Below, in pieces: positions 54,979 to 64,000 of a stretch of 64,000 nucleotides of DNA. Location of the stretch: NCBI RefSeq assembly GCF_017349355.1, contig NZ_JAFMPM010000006.1, positions 1,674,001 to 1,738,000 on the forward strand, in the 5' to 3' direction. The stretch's first letter is position 1. Every line of letters starts with the position of its first letter. The notes beneath the pieces are model-generated. The model worked only from the letters and a program-made list of their open reading frames with translations, did not search any database and had not been told where the DNA came from. The position numbers and the translations under genes were made by a program. This DNA is from Thiothrix fructosivorans (lineage in GTDB: Bacteria; Pseudomonadota; Gammaproteobacteria; Thiotrichales; Thiotrichaceae).

Positions 54979-56231
54979 TGCCTGAAATTCGCAATTTTAC
55001 GCTGAACTTTGGTCCGGCTCACCCCGCAGCGCATGGTGTGTTGCGTCTGGTGCTGGAAATGGATGGGGAAACCATCGTTCGTGCTGACCCGCACATTGGC
55101 TTGTTGCACCGTGGCACGGAAAAGCTGGCAGAGAGCAAACCGTATAACCAAAGCATCGGTTACATGGATCGTCTTGATTATGTGTCGATGATGTGCAACG
55201 AACACGGTTACGTGCTGGCGATTGAGAAGCTGCTGGGGATTACCCCGCCAGAACGTGCGCTCTACATTCGCACCATGTTCGACGAAATCACCCGTATTCT
55301 CAATCACTTGCTGTGGATTGGCGCACACGCGCTGGACGTGGGGGCAATGACCATGTTCCTGTACGCCTTCCGTGAACGCGAAGACTTAATGGATGCGTAT
55401 GAAGCCGTATCTGGCGCACGTTTGCACGCGACATATTACCGTCCAGGCGGCGTTTACCGCGATTTGCCGGATGTGATGCCGCAATTCCTGCCGAACCGTT
55501 TCCGCACCGAAGCCGAAGCTAAGCGTTTAAACGCGAACCGTGGTGGCTCGTTGCTGGACTTCTTGGAAGATTTCACTAACCGCTTCCCCGGTTATGTGGA
55601 TGAATACGAAACGCTGCTGACCGACAACCGCATCTGGAAACAGCGTCTTGTCGGTATCGGTGTTGTGTCGCCGGAACGCGCTCTGCAACTAGGGTTTAGT
55701 GGTGCAATGCTGCGCGGTTCGGGTGTGGAATGGGATTTGCGTAAGAAGCAACCGTATGCGGCTTACGACAAGATGGACTTCGATATTCCCGTGGGTGTGC
55801 AGGGCGATAGCTACGACCGCTATTTGGTGAGGGTCGAAGAAATGCGCCAATCCAACCGCATTATTCAGCAGTGCATCCAATGGTTGCGCGTTAATCCCGG
55901 AGCGGTGATGTTGGAAGACAGCAAAGTTGCTCCACCCAAACGCGGTGAGATGAAGCAGGACATGGAGGCTTTGATCCAACACTTCAAGTTGATGACCGAA
56001 GGCTATTGCTTGCCAGAAGGTGAGGCGTATGCCGCTGTTGAACACCCTAAAGGTGAATTTGGCTGCTATATTGTGTCAGACGGTGCGAACAAGCCATACC
56101 GTTTGAAAGTGCGTGCGCCGGGGTTTGCGCATTTGTCCGCGCTGGATGAGATGACCAAAGGTCATATGCTGGCGGATGTGGTGGCGATTATCGGTACACA
56201 AGATATTGTTTTCGGGGAGGTTGACCGTTGA
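54978..56231 (+). CDS. nuoD: NADH-quinone oxidoreductase subunit D
   Basis: A 417-residue quinone-site subunit, homologous to the [NiFe] hydrogenase large subunit. [18 protein letters not shown] at the start and [12 protein letters not shown] are typical, and the C-terminus [12 protein letters not shown] is intact. Overlaps nuoC by one base and nuoE by one base. Confidence 0.96.
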   Translation: MPEIRNFTLNFGPAHPAAHGVLRLVLEMDGETIVRADPHIGLLHRGTEKLAESKPYNQSIGYMDRLDYVSMMCNEHGYVLAIEKLLGITPPERALYIRTMFDEITRILNHLLWIGAHALDVGAMTMFLYAFREREDLMDAYEAVSGARLHATYYRPGGVYRDLPDVMPQFLPNRFRTEAEAKRLNANRGGSLLDFLEDFTNRFPGYVDEYETLLTDNRIWKQRLVGIGVVSPERALQLGFSGAMLRGSGVEWDLRKKQPYAAYDKMDFDIPVGVQGDSYDRYLVRVEEMRQSNRIIQQCIQWLRVNPGAVMLEDSKVAPPKRGEMKQDMEALIQHFKLMTEGYCLPEGEAYAAVEHPKGEFGCYIVSDGANKPYRLKVRAPGFAHLSALDEMTKGHMLADVVAIIGTQDIVFGEVDR

Positions 56232-56752
56232 TGACTGAACATCCTATTACGATGCTCAAGCGTAAAAGCGACTTGCTCAACCACCACGAGCGTGCAGAGA
56301 TTGATAGTTGGCTGGCGCGTTATCCGGCGGATAAAAAGCAATCGGCATTGCTGGCAGCGTTACGCGCTGTGATGCACGAAGACCATTATTTATCCCGCGA
56401 AAAAATGGATGCGGTGGCTGACTATCTCGGTCTGCCCGAAATTGCCGTGTATGAAGTGGCTAGCTTTTATTCCATGTACGAAATGGATGCCAAAGCGGCG
56501 GCAAAATACAGCATTTCGATTTGTACCAATGTCTCCTGCATGTTGTGTGGTTCTGACGGTATTCTGGAACACATCGAAAGCAAACTTGGTATCAAATTGG
56601 GCGAATCCACACCAGATGGCAAGTTCTTCCTCAAAGTCGAAGAGGAATGCCTCGCCGCGTGCAGCAGTGCGCCGATGATGCAAGTCAATCATGTATATCA
56701 CACCCATCTCACCTCTGAAAAAGTGGATGAGATTTTGGACGGACTGGAGTAA
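56231..56752 (+). CDS. nuoE: NADH-quinone oxidoreductase subunit E
   Basis: A 173-residue thioredoxin-fold subunit with the [2Fe-2S] cluster N1a. Ligands are in [10 protein letters not shown] and [12 protein letters not shown]. The ATG at 56231 overlaps the nuoD stop; a TTG three bases earlier is in frame but weaker. nuoF starts four bases after the stop. Confidence 0.95.
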   Translation: MTEHPITMLKRKSDLLNHHERAEIDSWLARYPADKKQSALLAALRAVMHEDHYLSREKMDAVADYLGLPEIAVYEVASFYSMYEMDAKAAAKYSISICTNVSCMLCGSDGILEHIESKLGIKLGESTPDGKFFLKVEEECLAACSSAPMMQVNHVYHTHLTSEKVDEILDGLE

Positions 56753-56756
56753 GCGT

Positions 56757-58037
56757 ATGGCAAATCAAGTCTGTTTTATTACAACCCAATTTGGCGACCA
56801 AGCCCACACGCTGGAAAGCTACTTAAAAGTCGGTGGCTATCAAGCATGGCGTAAAATCCTTGCCGAAAAAACCCCAGCCGTTGAAGTGATTGAAGAAATC
56901 AAAGATTCCGGTTTGCGCGGACGCGGTGGTGCAGGCTTCCCTACTGGTATGAAGTGGAGTTTTATGCCACGCGATATGCCGGGGCAAAAATACATCGTCT
57001 GCAACTCGGACGAATCTGAGCCGGGTACGTGCAAAGATCGTGACATTTTGCGTTTTAACCCGCACGCATTGGTCGAGGGCATGGCGATTGCGGGATATAG
57101 CATTGGAGCAACCGTCGGCTACAATTATATGCGTGGCGAATTCATGGATGAGCCGTTCATCCATTTCGAGCAAGCGGTGAAAGAAGCCTACGAACTCGGT
57201 TTGCTGGGCAAAAATATTCAAGGGTCGGGTGTTGATTTCGACCTGTATGGCACACTCGGTGCAGGGGCGTATGTGTGCGGTGAAGAGACCGCGCTGCTGG
57301 AGTCGTTGGAAGGCAAAAAAGGTCAGCCGCGTTTCAAGCCACCCTTTCCCGCGAGTTTCGGGCTATACGGTCGCCCGACCACGATTAATAACACCGAAAC
57401 ACTGTCGTCGATTCCGGTCATTATGCGCAATGGTGGTAAGTGGTTCGCGGATCTTGGGGTCAAAAATGCGGGTGGCGAAAAGTTATTTTCCATGTCCGGG
57501 CATTTAAATAAACCGGGTAATTTTGAGATTCCAATGGGGACACCGTTTCCCGAATTGCTGGCAATGGCGGGCGGTGTGCGTAATGGACACAAGCTCAAAG
57601 CGGTGATTCCGGGTGGCTCTTCCGTCCCCGTGTTGCCGGGTGAGTTGATGATGGGGTTGACGATGGATTACGACACCATCGCTAAAGCAGGCTCTTACCT
57701 CGGTTCGGGCGCGGTCATTGTGATGGATGAGACCACCGATATGGTCAAAGTATTGCAACGCATTTCACGCTTTTATTTCTCCGAATCCTGTGGTCAATGT
57801 ACGCCTTGCCGTGAAGGTACGGGTTGGTTGTACCGCATGTTGACCCGTATCGTAGAAGGCAAAGGCAAACTGGAAGACGTGACGCGGTTGGAAGAGATTT
57901 CCCACAATATCGAAGGTCGTTCCATTTGTGCGCTCGGTGAAGCTGCCGCAATGCCCGTGTGGAGTTTCGTGAAGCATTTCCGTGCAGAATTTGAATACTA
58001 CGTCGAGCACGGACGCAGCATGGTGGGGCGAGGATAA
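56757..58037 (+). CDS. nuoF: NADH-quinone oxidoreductase subunit F
   Basis: A 426-residue subunit binding NADH, FMN and cluster N3. [13 protein letters not shown] and the [16 protein letters not shown] segment form the flavin site, and [13 protein letters not shown] binds the [4Fe-4S] cluster. ATG at 56757 begins MANQVCF; the longer frame overlaps nuoE and is unlikely. Confidence 0.96.
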   Translation: MANQVCFITTQFGDQAHTLESYLKVGGYQAWRKILAEKTPAVEVIEEIKDSGLRGRGGAGFPTGMKWSFMPRDMPGQKYIVCNSDESEPGTCKDRDILRFNPHALVEGMAIAGYSIGATVGYNYMRGEFMDEPFIHFEQAVKEAYELGLLGKNIQGSGVDFDLYGTLGAGAYVCGEETALLESLEGKKGQPRFKPPFPASFGLYGRPTTINNTETLSSIPVIMRNGGKWFADLGVKNAGGEKLFSMSGHLNKPGNFEIPMGTPFPELLAMAGGVRNGHKLKAVIPGGSSVPVLPGELMMGLTMDYDTIAKAGSYLGSGAVIVMDETTDMVKVLQRISRFYFSESCGQCTPCREGTGWLYRMLTRIVEGKGKLEDVTRLEEISHNIEGRSICALGEAAAMPVWSFVKHFRAEFEYYVEHGRSMVGRG

Positions 58038-58040
58038 ATC

Positions 58041-60338
58041 ATGGCAGAAGAATTCGTCACAATTGAAATTAATGACCAGCCAGTTCAGGCTCGCAAAGGT
58101 GCGATGCTGATTGAAGTGGCTGATAAACACGGGGTGGTTATTCCGCGTTTCTGTTACCACAAAAAGCTGTCGGTCGCGGCAAACTGCCGGATGTGCTTGG
58201 TGGAAATGGAGAAATCTTTCAAAGTTGTCCCTGCATGTGCAACCCCCGTTAATGCGGGGATGAAATTCTGGACGCGCTCCGAAAAGGCTAAAAATGCCCA
58301 GAAAGCCATCATGGAATTCCTGCTGATCAATCACCCGCTGGATTGCCCAATTTGCGATCAGGGTGGTGAGTGCGAATTGCAGGATGTGTCGGTCGGTTAT
58401 GGCAGCACCAAATCGCAATACGCCGAAATCAAGCGTGTCGTGCAAGATAAAGACATTGGGGCGCTGATTGAAACGGAAATGACCCGCTGTATTCAATGTA
58501 CCCGCTGTGTACGTTTCGGTGATGAAATCGCTGGGATGCGTGAAATGGGTGGGGTAGGGCGTGGCGACCGTTTGGAAATTGGCACGTATATTGAGAAAAC
58601 GCTCAAGTCCGAACTCTCCGGTAATGTCATCGACCTTTGCCCAGTAGGCGCATTAACGGCAAAACCTTCCCGTTACAAAGCACGCGCTTGGGAATTACAG
58701 GCACACGATGCCATTGCTCCGCACGATTGCGTTGGTTCTCACCTTCAGGTGCATACCTTCCGCAAGGAAGTGGTGCGTGCAGTGCCGCGTGAAAACGATG
58801 CTATTAATGAATGTTGGATTTCTGACCGCGACCGTTTCAGTTACCAAGGTATTGCCAGTGCTGACCGGCTTACCAAGCCGATGCTTAAGCGTGATGGACA
58901 TTGGTACGAAGCCAGTTGGCAACAAGCCTTAGAGGCGACGGCAGAAATTTTACGGGCGGCTGATCCGGCACGCACGGGCGCATTGGCAAATGCGACATCT
59001 ACTGTGGAAGAGTTGTATTTGTTCCAGCGCTTGATGCGTGGTTTGAATATCCGCAACATTGATCACCGTTTACGTCAGACGGATTTCAGTGATCAGAATG
59101 CTGCGCCAATTTGCCCATCATTGGGAATGCCTATTGCACAATTGGAACAGCAAAACGCTGTTTTTCTGATCGGCTCTAACGTGCGCCAAGAGCAGCCGTT
59201 ACTGAATCACCGCCTTCGTAAAGCGGTACTCAAGGGTGCGCAAGTGATGGCGTTGAACCCGCGTGCATTTACTTTCAACTATACCGTGACACAACAAGCC
59301 GTTGCGCCAGTGGAGATGTTGCAAGCCCTGCAAGCGATTGTTAATGATCCCGACAATGGCGTGATGGCGACGCTGAAACAGGCAGAACATGCCACGGTTT
59401 TACTGGGCAATGTTGCCAATCAGCATCCTGATTTTGCCGCATTACGTGCCTTAGCTTACCGTATTGCGCAACAAACGGGTGCTACCTTCGGTTATTTGGT
59501 GGAAAGTGCTAACTCAGTGGGTGCATGGGTGGCAGGTGTTGTGCCACACCGCTTGTCTGCTGGGCGTGAACTGAAGCAGCCGGGTGTGCCTGTCGGCGAA
59601 TTTCTGAATGAAAATACCCGCACGTTTGTGTTGCTGAACACCGAATTGGCAGATTTTGGCAATCCGCAGCAGGCGGTGCAGGCGTTGACGGCGGCGCAAA
59701 ATGTGATCGTGATTGCGCCATTCGCTGATGAGACTACTCGCCAGTATGCTACGGTGTTGCTGCCCGGTTCAACGTTTGCGGAAACCTCTGGCACATTCTG
59801 CAATGTGGCAGGTCAGTGGCAATCTTTCAAAGGAACGACTGAGCCACCGGGTGAAGCGCGTCCCACTTGGAAAGTATTGCGTGTTCTCGGTAATAGTGTC
59901 GGTGTGCCTGAATTTGACTGGGTGGCGACTGAAGAAATCGTTGCTGAGTTGCACTTGGAATTGGATGGCGTCGAGACGTGCAGTAATGCGTACAGCGCAG
60001 AGGGTAAGGATGTATTGCATAAGCCCTTTTCTGCTGACGGTTTCCAACGTATTGGTGACGTAGAAATGTATCGTGTTGACCCGCTGGTACGTCGTGCCAA
60101 AGCCCTGCAAGCCATGATGCCAACAGCAGAGGTGCATTTGAATCCGCAGGATGCCGCTAGCATGGGTATTGCGGCGGGTGATGCGGTGAAAGTGTCGCAA
60201 GGTGCTGCTGCTGTCACGCTGCCAGCACAACTGGATGAGGGTATTCCCGTCGGTTGTGTGGGTGTGCAGTCCGGTCTTGAGGTATCCAATGTATTGGGTG
60301 CAGCTTTTGGTTCGCTTCAGATAGCAAAGGCAGGGTAG
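58041..60338 (+). CDS. nuoG: NADH-quinone oxidoreductase subunit G
   Basis: A 765-residue subunit with an N-terminal [2Fe-2S] domain (CRMCLVEM), [4Fe-4S] sites ([13 protein letters not shown] and [13 protein letters not shown]) and a molybdopterin-oxidoreductase-like domain from about residue 215. It is shorter than E. coli NuoG (about 900), as in most non-enteric bacteria. Three bases after nuoF. Confidence 0.95.
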   Translation: MAEEFVTIEINDQPVQARKGAMLIEVADKHGVVIPRFCYHKKLSVAANCRMCLVEMEKSFKVVPACATPVNAGMKFWTRSEKAKNAQKAIMEFLLINHPLDCPICDQGGECELQDVSVGYGSTKSQYAEIKRVVQDKDIGALIETEMTRCIQCTRCVRFGDEIAGMREMGGVGRGDRLEIGTYIEKTLKSELSGNVIDLCPVGALTAKPSRYKARAWELQAHDAIAPHDCVGSHLQVHTFRKEVVRAVPRENDAINECWISDRDRFSYQGIASADRLTKPMLKRDGHWYEASWQQALEATAEILRAADPARTGALANATSTVEELYLFQRLMRGLNIRNIDHRLRQTDFSDQNAAPICPSLGMPIAQLEQQNAVFLIGSNVRQEQPLLNHRLRKAVLKGAQVMALNPRAFTFNYTVTQQAVAPVEMLQALQAIVNDPDNGVMATLKQAEHATVLLGNVANQHPDFAALRALAYRIAQQTGATFGYLVESANSVGAWVAGVVPHRLSAGRELKQPGVPVGEFLNENTRTFVLLNTELADFGNPQQAVQALTAAQNVIVIAPFADETTRQYATVLLPGSTFAETSGTFCNVAGQWQSFKGTTEPPGEARPTWKVLRVLGNSVGVPEFDWVATEEIVAELHLELDGVETCSNAYSAEGKDVLHKPFSADGFQRIGDVEMYRVDPLVRRAKALQAMMPTAEVHLNPQDAASMGIAAGDAVKVSQGAAAVTLPAQLDEGIPVGCVGVQSGLEVSNVLGAAFGSLQIAKAG

Positions 60339-60342
60339 GGGA

Positions 60343-61413
60343 ATGATGGAAATACTCGCAAATTTCTTCGGCGCATTCCTCCCAGTGTGGATGGTCACGT
60401 TGCTGCTCATTCTGATCAAAGTCGTAGCGATTGTGTTGCCACTGATCCTGCTGGTAGCGTATGCGACTTACGCCGAACGCAAAATCATCGGTTTCATGCA
60501 GGTGCGCGTAGGGCCAAATCGGGTCGGTTTCAAAGGCTTGTTACAGCCGTTTGCGGATATGTTCAAGCTGATTTTCAAGGAAATTGTTGTTCCTGCGAAA
60601 TCCAACCGCTTCTTGTTTTTGATTGCGCCATTGTTGGCAATGGGGCCTGCGTTTGCGGCTTGGGCGGTGATTCCGTTCAGTGATGGCATGGTTCTGGCGG
60701 ATGTGAATGCTGGGCTATTGTTCTTGCTGGCACTGACTTCCTTGGGGATTTACGGGGTCATTATTGCGGGTTGGGCATCGAATTCTAAGTATGCGCAATT
60801 GAGTGCAATGCGCCTTGGGGCGCAGATGGTGTCGTATGAAATTGCGATGGGATTCGCGCTGGTTGGGGTGCTGATGGCATCGGGCAGTTTGAATCTGGGC
60901 GATATTGTGCGGGCGCAATCGGGTAGCGTGTTTAGCTGGTTTGTGTGGCCGTTGTTTGGTTTGTTCGTGGTGTATTTTATTTCCGGTGTGGCAGAAACCA
61001 ACCGTGCGCCGTTTGACGTGGCGGAAGGTGAATCTGAGATCGTAGCGGGTTTCCATGTGGAATATTCCGGCATGGCATTCTCGATTTTCTTCCTCGCGGA
61101 ATACGCCAATATGTGGCTGATTGCCGCGCTGACTTCATTGCTGTTTTTGGGTGGGTGGTTGTCACCGTTCCAAGGGCTGACGTTTTTGACGGATACGCCG
61201 GTGATCGGGCTGTTCTTTGGGGATGGTATTCACTGGTTATTGCTGAAGGCATCGTTCTTCATGCTGCTGTTCTTTTGGTTTCGCGCCACGTTCCCGCGTT
61301 ACCGTTATGACCAAATCATGCGCTTGGGGTGGAAGATTCTGATCCCAGTGACACTGGTGTGGATTTTTGCGGAAGGTCTGGCGATTGCGCTGGGCTGGAA
61401 ACCGTGGCTGTAA
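60343..61413 (+). CDS. nuoH: NADH-quinone oxidoreductase subunit H
   Basis: A 356-residue membrane subunit at the quinone tunnel, with about eight helices. [20 protein letters not shown] and [16 protein letters not shown] are signature segments. ATG codons at 60343 and 60346 are both possible. Four bases after nuoG. Confidence 0.96.
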   Translation: MMEILANFFGAFLPVWMVTLLLILIKVVAIVLPLILLVAYATYAERKIIGFMQVRVGPNRVGFKGLLQPFADMFKLIFKEIVVPAKSNRFLFLIAPLLAMGPAFAAWAVIPFSDGMVLADVNAGLLFLLALTSLGIYGVIIAGWASNSKYAQLSAMRLGAQMVSYEIAMGFALVGVLMASGSLNLGDIVRAQSGSVFSWFVWPLFGLFVVYFISGVAETNRAPFDVAEGESEIVAGFHVEYSGMAFSIFFLAEYANMWLIAALTSLLFLGGWLSPFQGLTFLTDTPVIGLFFGDGIHWLLLKASFFMLLFFWFRATFPRYRYDQIMRLGWKILIPVTLVWIFAEGLAIALGWKPWL

Positions 61414-61423
61414 GGAGGCTGAT

Positions 61424-61915
61424 ATGAGTTTCAATTGGAAACATTATTTCAAGACATTCAGCCTGCAAGAGTTGCTGCAAGGCATGGGCGTGACGGGAAA
61501 ATATTTCTTCGAGCGCAAAATCACTATCCAATATCCAGAAGAGAAAACGCCGATTTCCAACCGTTTTCGTGGGCATCACGCACTGCGGCGTTACCCGAAT
61601 GGTGAAGAACGTTGCATTGCCTGCAAGCTGTGCGAAGCGGTTTGCCCTGCACTGGCAATCACGATTGATTTAGAAGAGCGTCCCGACGGCACACGCCGTA
61701 CCACGCGCTACGACATAGACATGTTTAAGTGCATTTACTGCGGTTTCTGTGAAGAAGCCTGTCCGGTGGATGCGATTGTGGAAACGAATATTTTCGAGTA
61801 TCACTTTGAAAATCGTGGTGAAAATATTCAGACCAAAGAGAAACTGCTGGCAATTGGCGATAAGCACGAAGCTGAAATCGCTCAAATGAAAGCAGCCGAT
61901 GCAGCGTACCGTTAA
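61424..61915 (+). CDS. nuoI: NADH-quinone oxidoreductase subunit I
   Basis: A 163-residue ferredoxin-like subunit carrying clusters N6a and N6b. The two motifs are [16 protein letters not shown] and [19 protein letters not shown] at 61424 follows AAGGAGGCTGAT and begins [12 protein letters not shown]. nuoJ follows after a short gap. Confidence 0.96.
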   Translation: MSFNWKHYFKTFSLQELLQGMGVTGKYFFERKITIQYPEEKTPISNRFRGHHALRRYPNGEERCIACKLCEAVCPALAITIDLEERPDGTRRTTRYDIDMFKCIYCGFCEEACPVDAIVETNIFEYHFENRGENIQTKEKLLAIGDKHEAEIAQMKAADAAYR

Positions 61916-61936
61916 GGCTTGGGAGATAGTGCAAGC

Positions 61937-62536
61937 ATGATATTCGAGCAGATTATCTTTTACCTGTTTTCCGCCGTATTAATCGCAGCGGCGGTGGGTA
62001 TGGTGACGGTGCGTAACCCCGTGTATGCGGCGTTGTGCTTGATTCTGAGCTTTTTCACCAGTGCCGCATTGTGGTTGCTGTTGGAGGCGGAATTCCTTGG
62101 ACTGGTACTGGTGTTAGTGTACGTTGGGGCGGTGATGGTGCTGTTCCTCTTCGTTATTATGATGCTGGATTTGAACACAGACCCGTTGAAAGAAGGTTTT
62201 GCGAAGTACGCGCCGGTCGGTTTCGGGGTTGCTGCGGTGATTGCAGTAGAAATGATCATGGTGTTGCAGAGTGCACCCTTCCAGATTGCTGCGCCGACAG
62301 TGCCAGCGCCGGAAAACAATACCGAAGCTTTGGGTATGATCTTGTATACCGACTATGTGTACCCGTTTGAAATCGCTGCGGTGATTTTGGTGGTGGCGAT
62401 TATGGCGGCGATTGTGCTGACCTTGCGGCGTCGCCCTGATTCGCGCAAACAAGACATTAGCCAACAGGTGCAGGTGAAACGTGCAGACCGGGTACGTCTG
62501 GTGAAGATGAAATCTGAAACGAAGGAGCAAGCATGA
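61937..62536 (+). CDS. nuoJ: NADH-quinone oxidoreductase subunit J
   Basis: A 199-residue membrane subunit with five helices and the conserved [17 protein letters not shown] segment. ATG at 61937 has GGGAGA twelve bases upstream; TTG at 61919 is in frame. The C-terminal tail is positively charged. The stop overlaps nuoK (ATGA). Confidence 0.94.
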   Translation: MIFEQIIFYLFSAVLIAAAVGMVTVRNPVYAALCLILSFFTSAALWLLLEAEFLGLVLVLVYVGAVMVLFLFVIMMLDLNTDPLKEGFAKYAPVGFGVAAVIAVEMIMVLQSAPFQIAAPTVPAPENNTEALGMILYTDYVYPFEIAAVILVVAIMAAIVLTLRRRPDSRKQDISQQVQVKRADRVRLVKMKSETKEQA

Positions 62537-62838
62537 TCCCTTTGTCGCATTTCCTGATCGTGGCAGCAGTGCTGTTTGCGATCAGCATCGCTGGCATGAT
62601 TATCAACCGTAAGAATGTGCTGATTCTATTGATGTGTGTCGAGATGATGTTGCTGGCGGTGAACCTGAACTTCGTGGCGTTTTCCCATTACTTGGGGGAT
62701 ATGGCGGGGCAGGTGTTTGTATTCTTTATCCTGACGGTGGCCGCAGCAGAAGCGGCGATTGGTCTCGCGATTTTGGTGGTTTTGTTCCGTAATCGGCGCA
62801 CGATCAATGTCGAACAACTTGATGCAATGAGGGGGTAA
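62533..62838 (+). CDS. nuoK: NADH-quinone oxidoreductase subunit K
   Basis: A 101-residue membrane subunit with three helices, including the conserved glutamates in [16 protein letters not shown] and [12 protein letters not shown], part of the proton path. The start overlaps nuoJ by four bases, and nuoL begins three bases after its stop. Confidence 0.96.
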   Translation: MIPLSHFLIVAAVLFAISIAGMIINRKNVLILLMCVEMMLLAVNLNFVAFSHYLGDMAGQVFVFFILTVAAAEAAIGLAILVVLFRNRRTINVEQLDAMRG

Positions 62839-62841
62839 GCG

Positions 62842-64000
62842 ATGGAAGCGATCTATTTAGCGATTCCGCTTGCGCCGTTGTTCGGGGCGATTGCAGCGGG
62901 GCTGTTTGGGAAAAAGATTGGGCGTGCCGGTGCGCATTGGGTCACGATTTTGGGCGTGGCGGTGGCGTTTTTGCTGTCGGTTTATGTTGCTTATGATGTG
63001 ATGGGCAATGGCAATACGTATAACGGCACGGTATATACGTGGGCAATGATTGCGGACATTCGTTTTGAAGTCGGCTTTATGCTCGATAACCTCAGTACTA
63101 TGATGCTGCTGGTGGTGACGTTTGTTTCGTTGATGGTGCATATCTATACCGTTGGCTACATGGCGGAAGATCCTGGTTATCAACGATTCTTCAGCTATAT
63201 TTCCTTGTTTACGTTCTCGATGCTGATGCTGGTTATGAGCAACAACTTTTTGCAGTTGTTCTTTGGCTGGGAAGCGGTGGGTTTGGTCTCGTACTTGTTG
63301 ATTGGTTTCTGGTTTAAAAAGGAAACCGCCATTTTTGCCAATATGAAGGCGTTTTTGGTGAACCGTGTCGGTGACTTTGGATTTTTGCTGGGTATTGCCG
63401 CAATTCTGATGTATTGCGGGACGTTGGATTATGTCCAGACATTTTCTAATATGAATGGCATCTCCGGTGGTGGTATGCCGATTATTTCAGATATTGAGTG
63501 GCATGTTCCCACCGTTATTGCGATTTTATTATTCATTGGGGCAATGGGTAAATCGGCACAAGTACCTTTACATGTTTGGTTGCCAGATTCAATGGAAGGG
63601 CCTACCCCGATTTCAGCACTGATCCATGCTGCGACGATGGTAACAGCAGGCATTTTCATGGTGGCGCGTATGTCACCGATTTTTGAATTGTCTGAAACCG
63701 CCCTGAACTTTATTTTAATCATTGGTGCAACGACCGCGTTCTTTATGGGCTTGATCGGTATTGTGCAGAATGACATTAAGCGTGTCGTGGCGTATTCCAC
63801 GCTGTCGCAGCTCGGCTATATGACGGTGGCATTGGGTGCGTCGGCGTATTCAGCAGGTGTTTTCCATTTGATGACGCACGCATTCTTTAAGGCGTTGCTG
63901 TTCTTGGCGGCGGGTTCAGTCATTATGGCGATGCACCATGAGCAAGACATTCGCAAGATGGGCGGCTTGAAGAAGTACATGCCTATCACGTATTGGACTT
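62842..64000 (+). CDS. nuoL: NADH-quinone oxidoreductase subunit L (3' end outside window)
   Basis: The first 386 residues of the proton-pumping antiporter-like subunit, running off the window. MEAIYLAIPLAPLFGA is the typical start, and FFGWEAVGLVSYLLIGFW and LPDSMEGPTPISALIHAATMV are the key conserved segments. GGGGGTAAGCG lies before the ATG. No frame interruption is seen. Confidence 0.95.
   Translation, partial: MEAIYLAIPLAPLFGAIAAGLFGKKIGRAGAHWVTILGVAVAFLLSVYVAYDVMGNGNTYNGTVYTWAMIADIRFEVGFMLDNLSTMMLLVVTFVSLMVHIYTVGYMAEDPGYQRFFSYISLFTFSMLMLVMSNNFLQLFFGWEAVGLVSYLLIGFWFKKETAIFANMKAFLVNRVGDFGFLLGIAAILMYCGTLDYVQTFSNMNGISGGGMPIISDIEWHVPTVIAILLFIGAMGKSAQVPLHVWLPDSMEGPTPISALIHAATMVTAGIFMVARMSPIFELSETALNFILIIGATTAFFMGLIGIVQNDIKRVVAYSTLSQLGYMTVALGASAYSAGVFHLMTHAFFKALLFLAAGSVIMAMHHEQDIRKMGGLKKYMPITYWT

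Noticed and set aside
53438-64000. Anything unusual in the nuo block
   Set aside because: Gene order, lengths and cofactor motifs are ordinary for a non-enteric gammaproteobacterium; nothing was found to report.

Overview
The window looks like a chromosomal segment of a gammaproteobacterial sulfur oxidiser, most like Thiothrix (Thiotrichales). The evidence is gene content and order. An rpoE-rseABC-degP-lepA-lepB-rnc-era-recO-pdxJ-acpS run, a rlmE/ftsH/folP/glmM/tpiA/secG/tRNA-Leu/nuo run and a reverse-type dissimilatory sulfite reductase (dsr) operon are all present. The genus is an inference from these blocks; no rRNA gene is present to confirm it.

Layout. 1-3.8 kb: phoH (cut at the window start), ybeY, corC and lnt. 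3.8-6.9 kb: a polar amino-acid ABC transporter (aapJ, aapQ, aapM) with no ATPase gene beside it. 6.9-11.1 kb (minus): an RND efflux pump and its periplasmic adaptor behind a pair of TetR-type palindromes. 11.1-12.8 kb (minus): nadB. 12.8-23.3 kb: the sigma-E/regulator operon, a Deg-type protease, then the lepA-to-acpS housekeeping cluster. 23.4-26.9 kb: a methyltransferase, a hybrid histidine kinase (minus) and cysM. 26.9-28.5 kb: an IS66-family element whose right end lies directly against the start codon of a 2-oxoglutarate/Fe(II) oxygenase. 28.6-31.5 kb: two such oxygenases, two unknown proteins and a small protein.

31.6-33.8 kb (minus): a compact cluster of a TauD-like oxygenase, a 65-residue protein, a stand-alone Cas6/Cmx6-like protein and a cysteine-free DsrC paralogue, divergent from dsr. 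No CRISPR repeats or other cas genes are visible. This is the least explained part of the window. 34.2-45.1 kb: dsrA-B-E-F-H-C-M-K-L-J-O-P, the cytoplasmic sulfite reductase, its sulfur relay (DsrEFH to DsrC), the NAD(P)H oxidoreductase DsrL and the membrane complex DsrMKJOP. dsrN, dsrR and dsrS do not follow. 45.1-53.2 kb: an L,D-transpeptidase lipoprotein, an unknown protein, yhbY, rlmE, ftsH, folP, glmM, tpiA, secG and tRNA-Leu(GAG). 53.4-64 kb: nuoA to nuoL (cut at the window end), NADH:quinone oxidoreductase.

The two energy blocks fit together. Sulfur carried on DsrC is oxidised by reverse DsrAB; electrons pass through DsrL to NAD(P) and through DsrMKJOP to or from the quinone pool, where complex I also works. 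All starts were chosen by eye from Shine-Dalgarno sequences, overlaps and remembered family N-termini. No database search was run.
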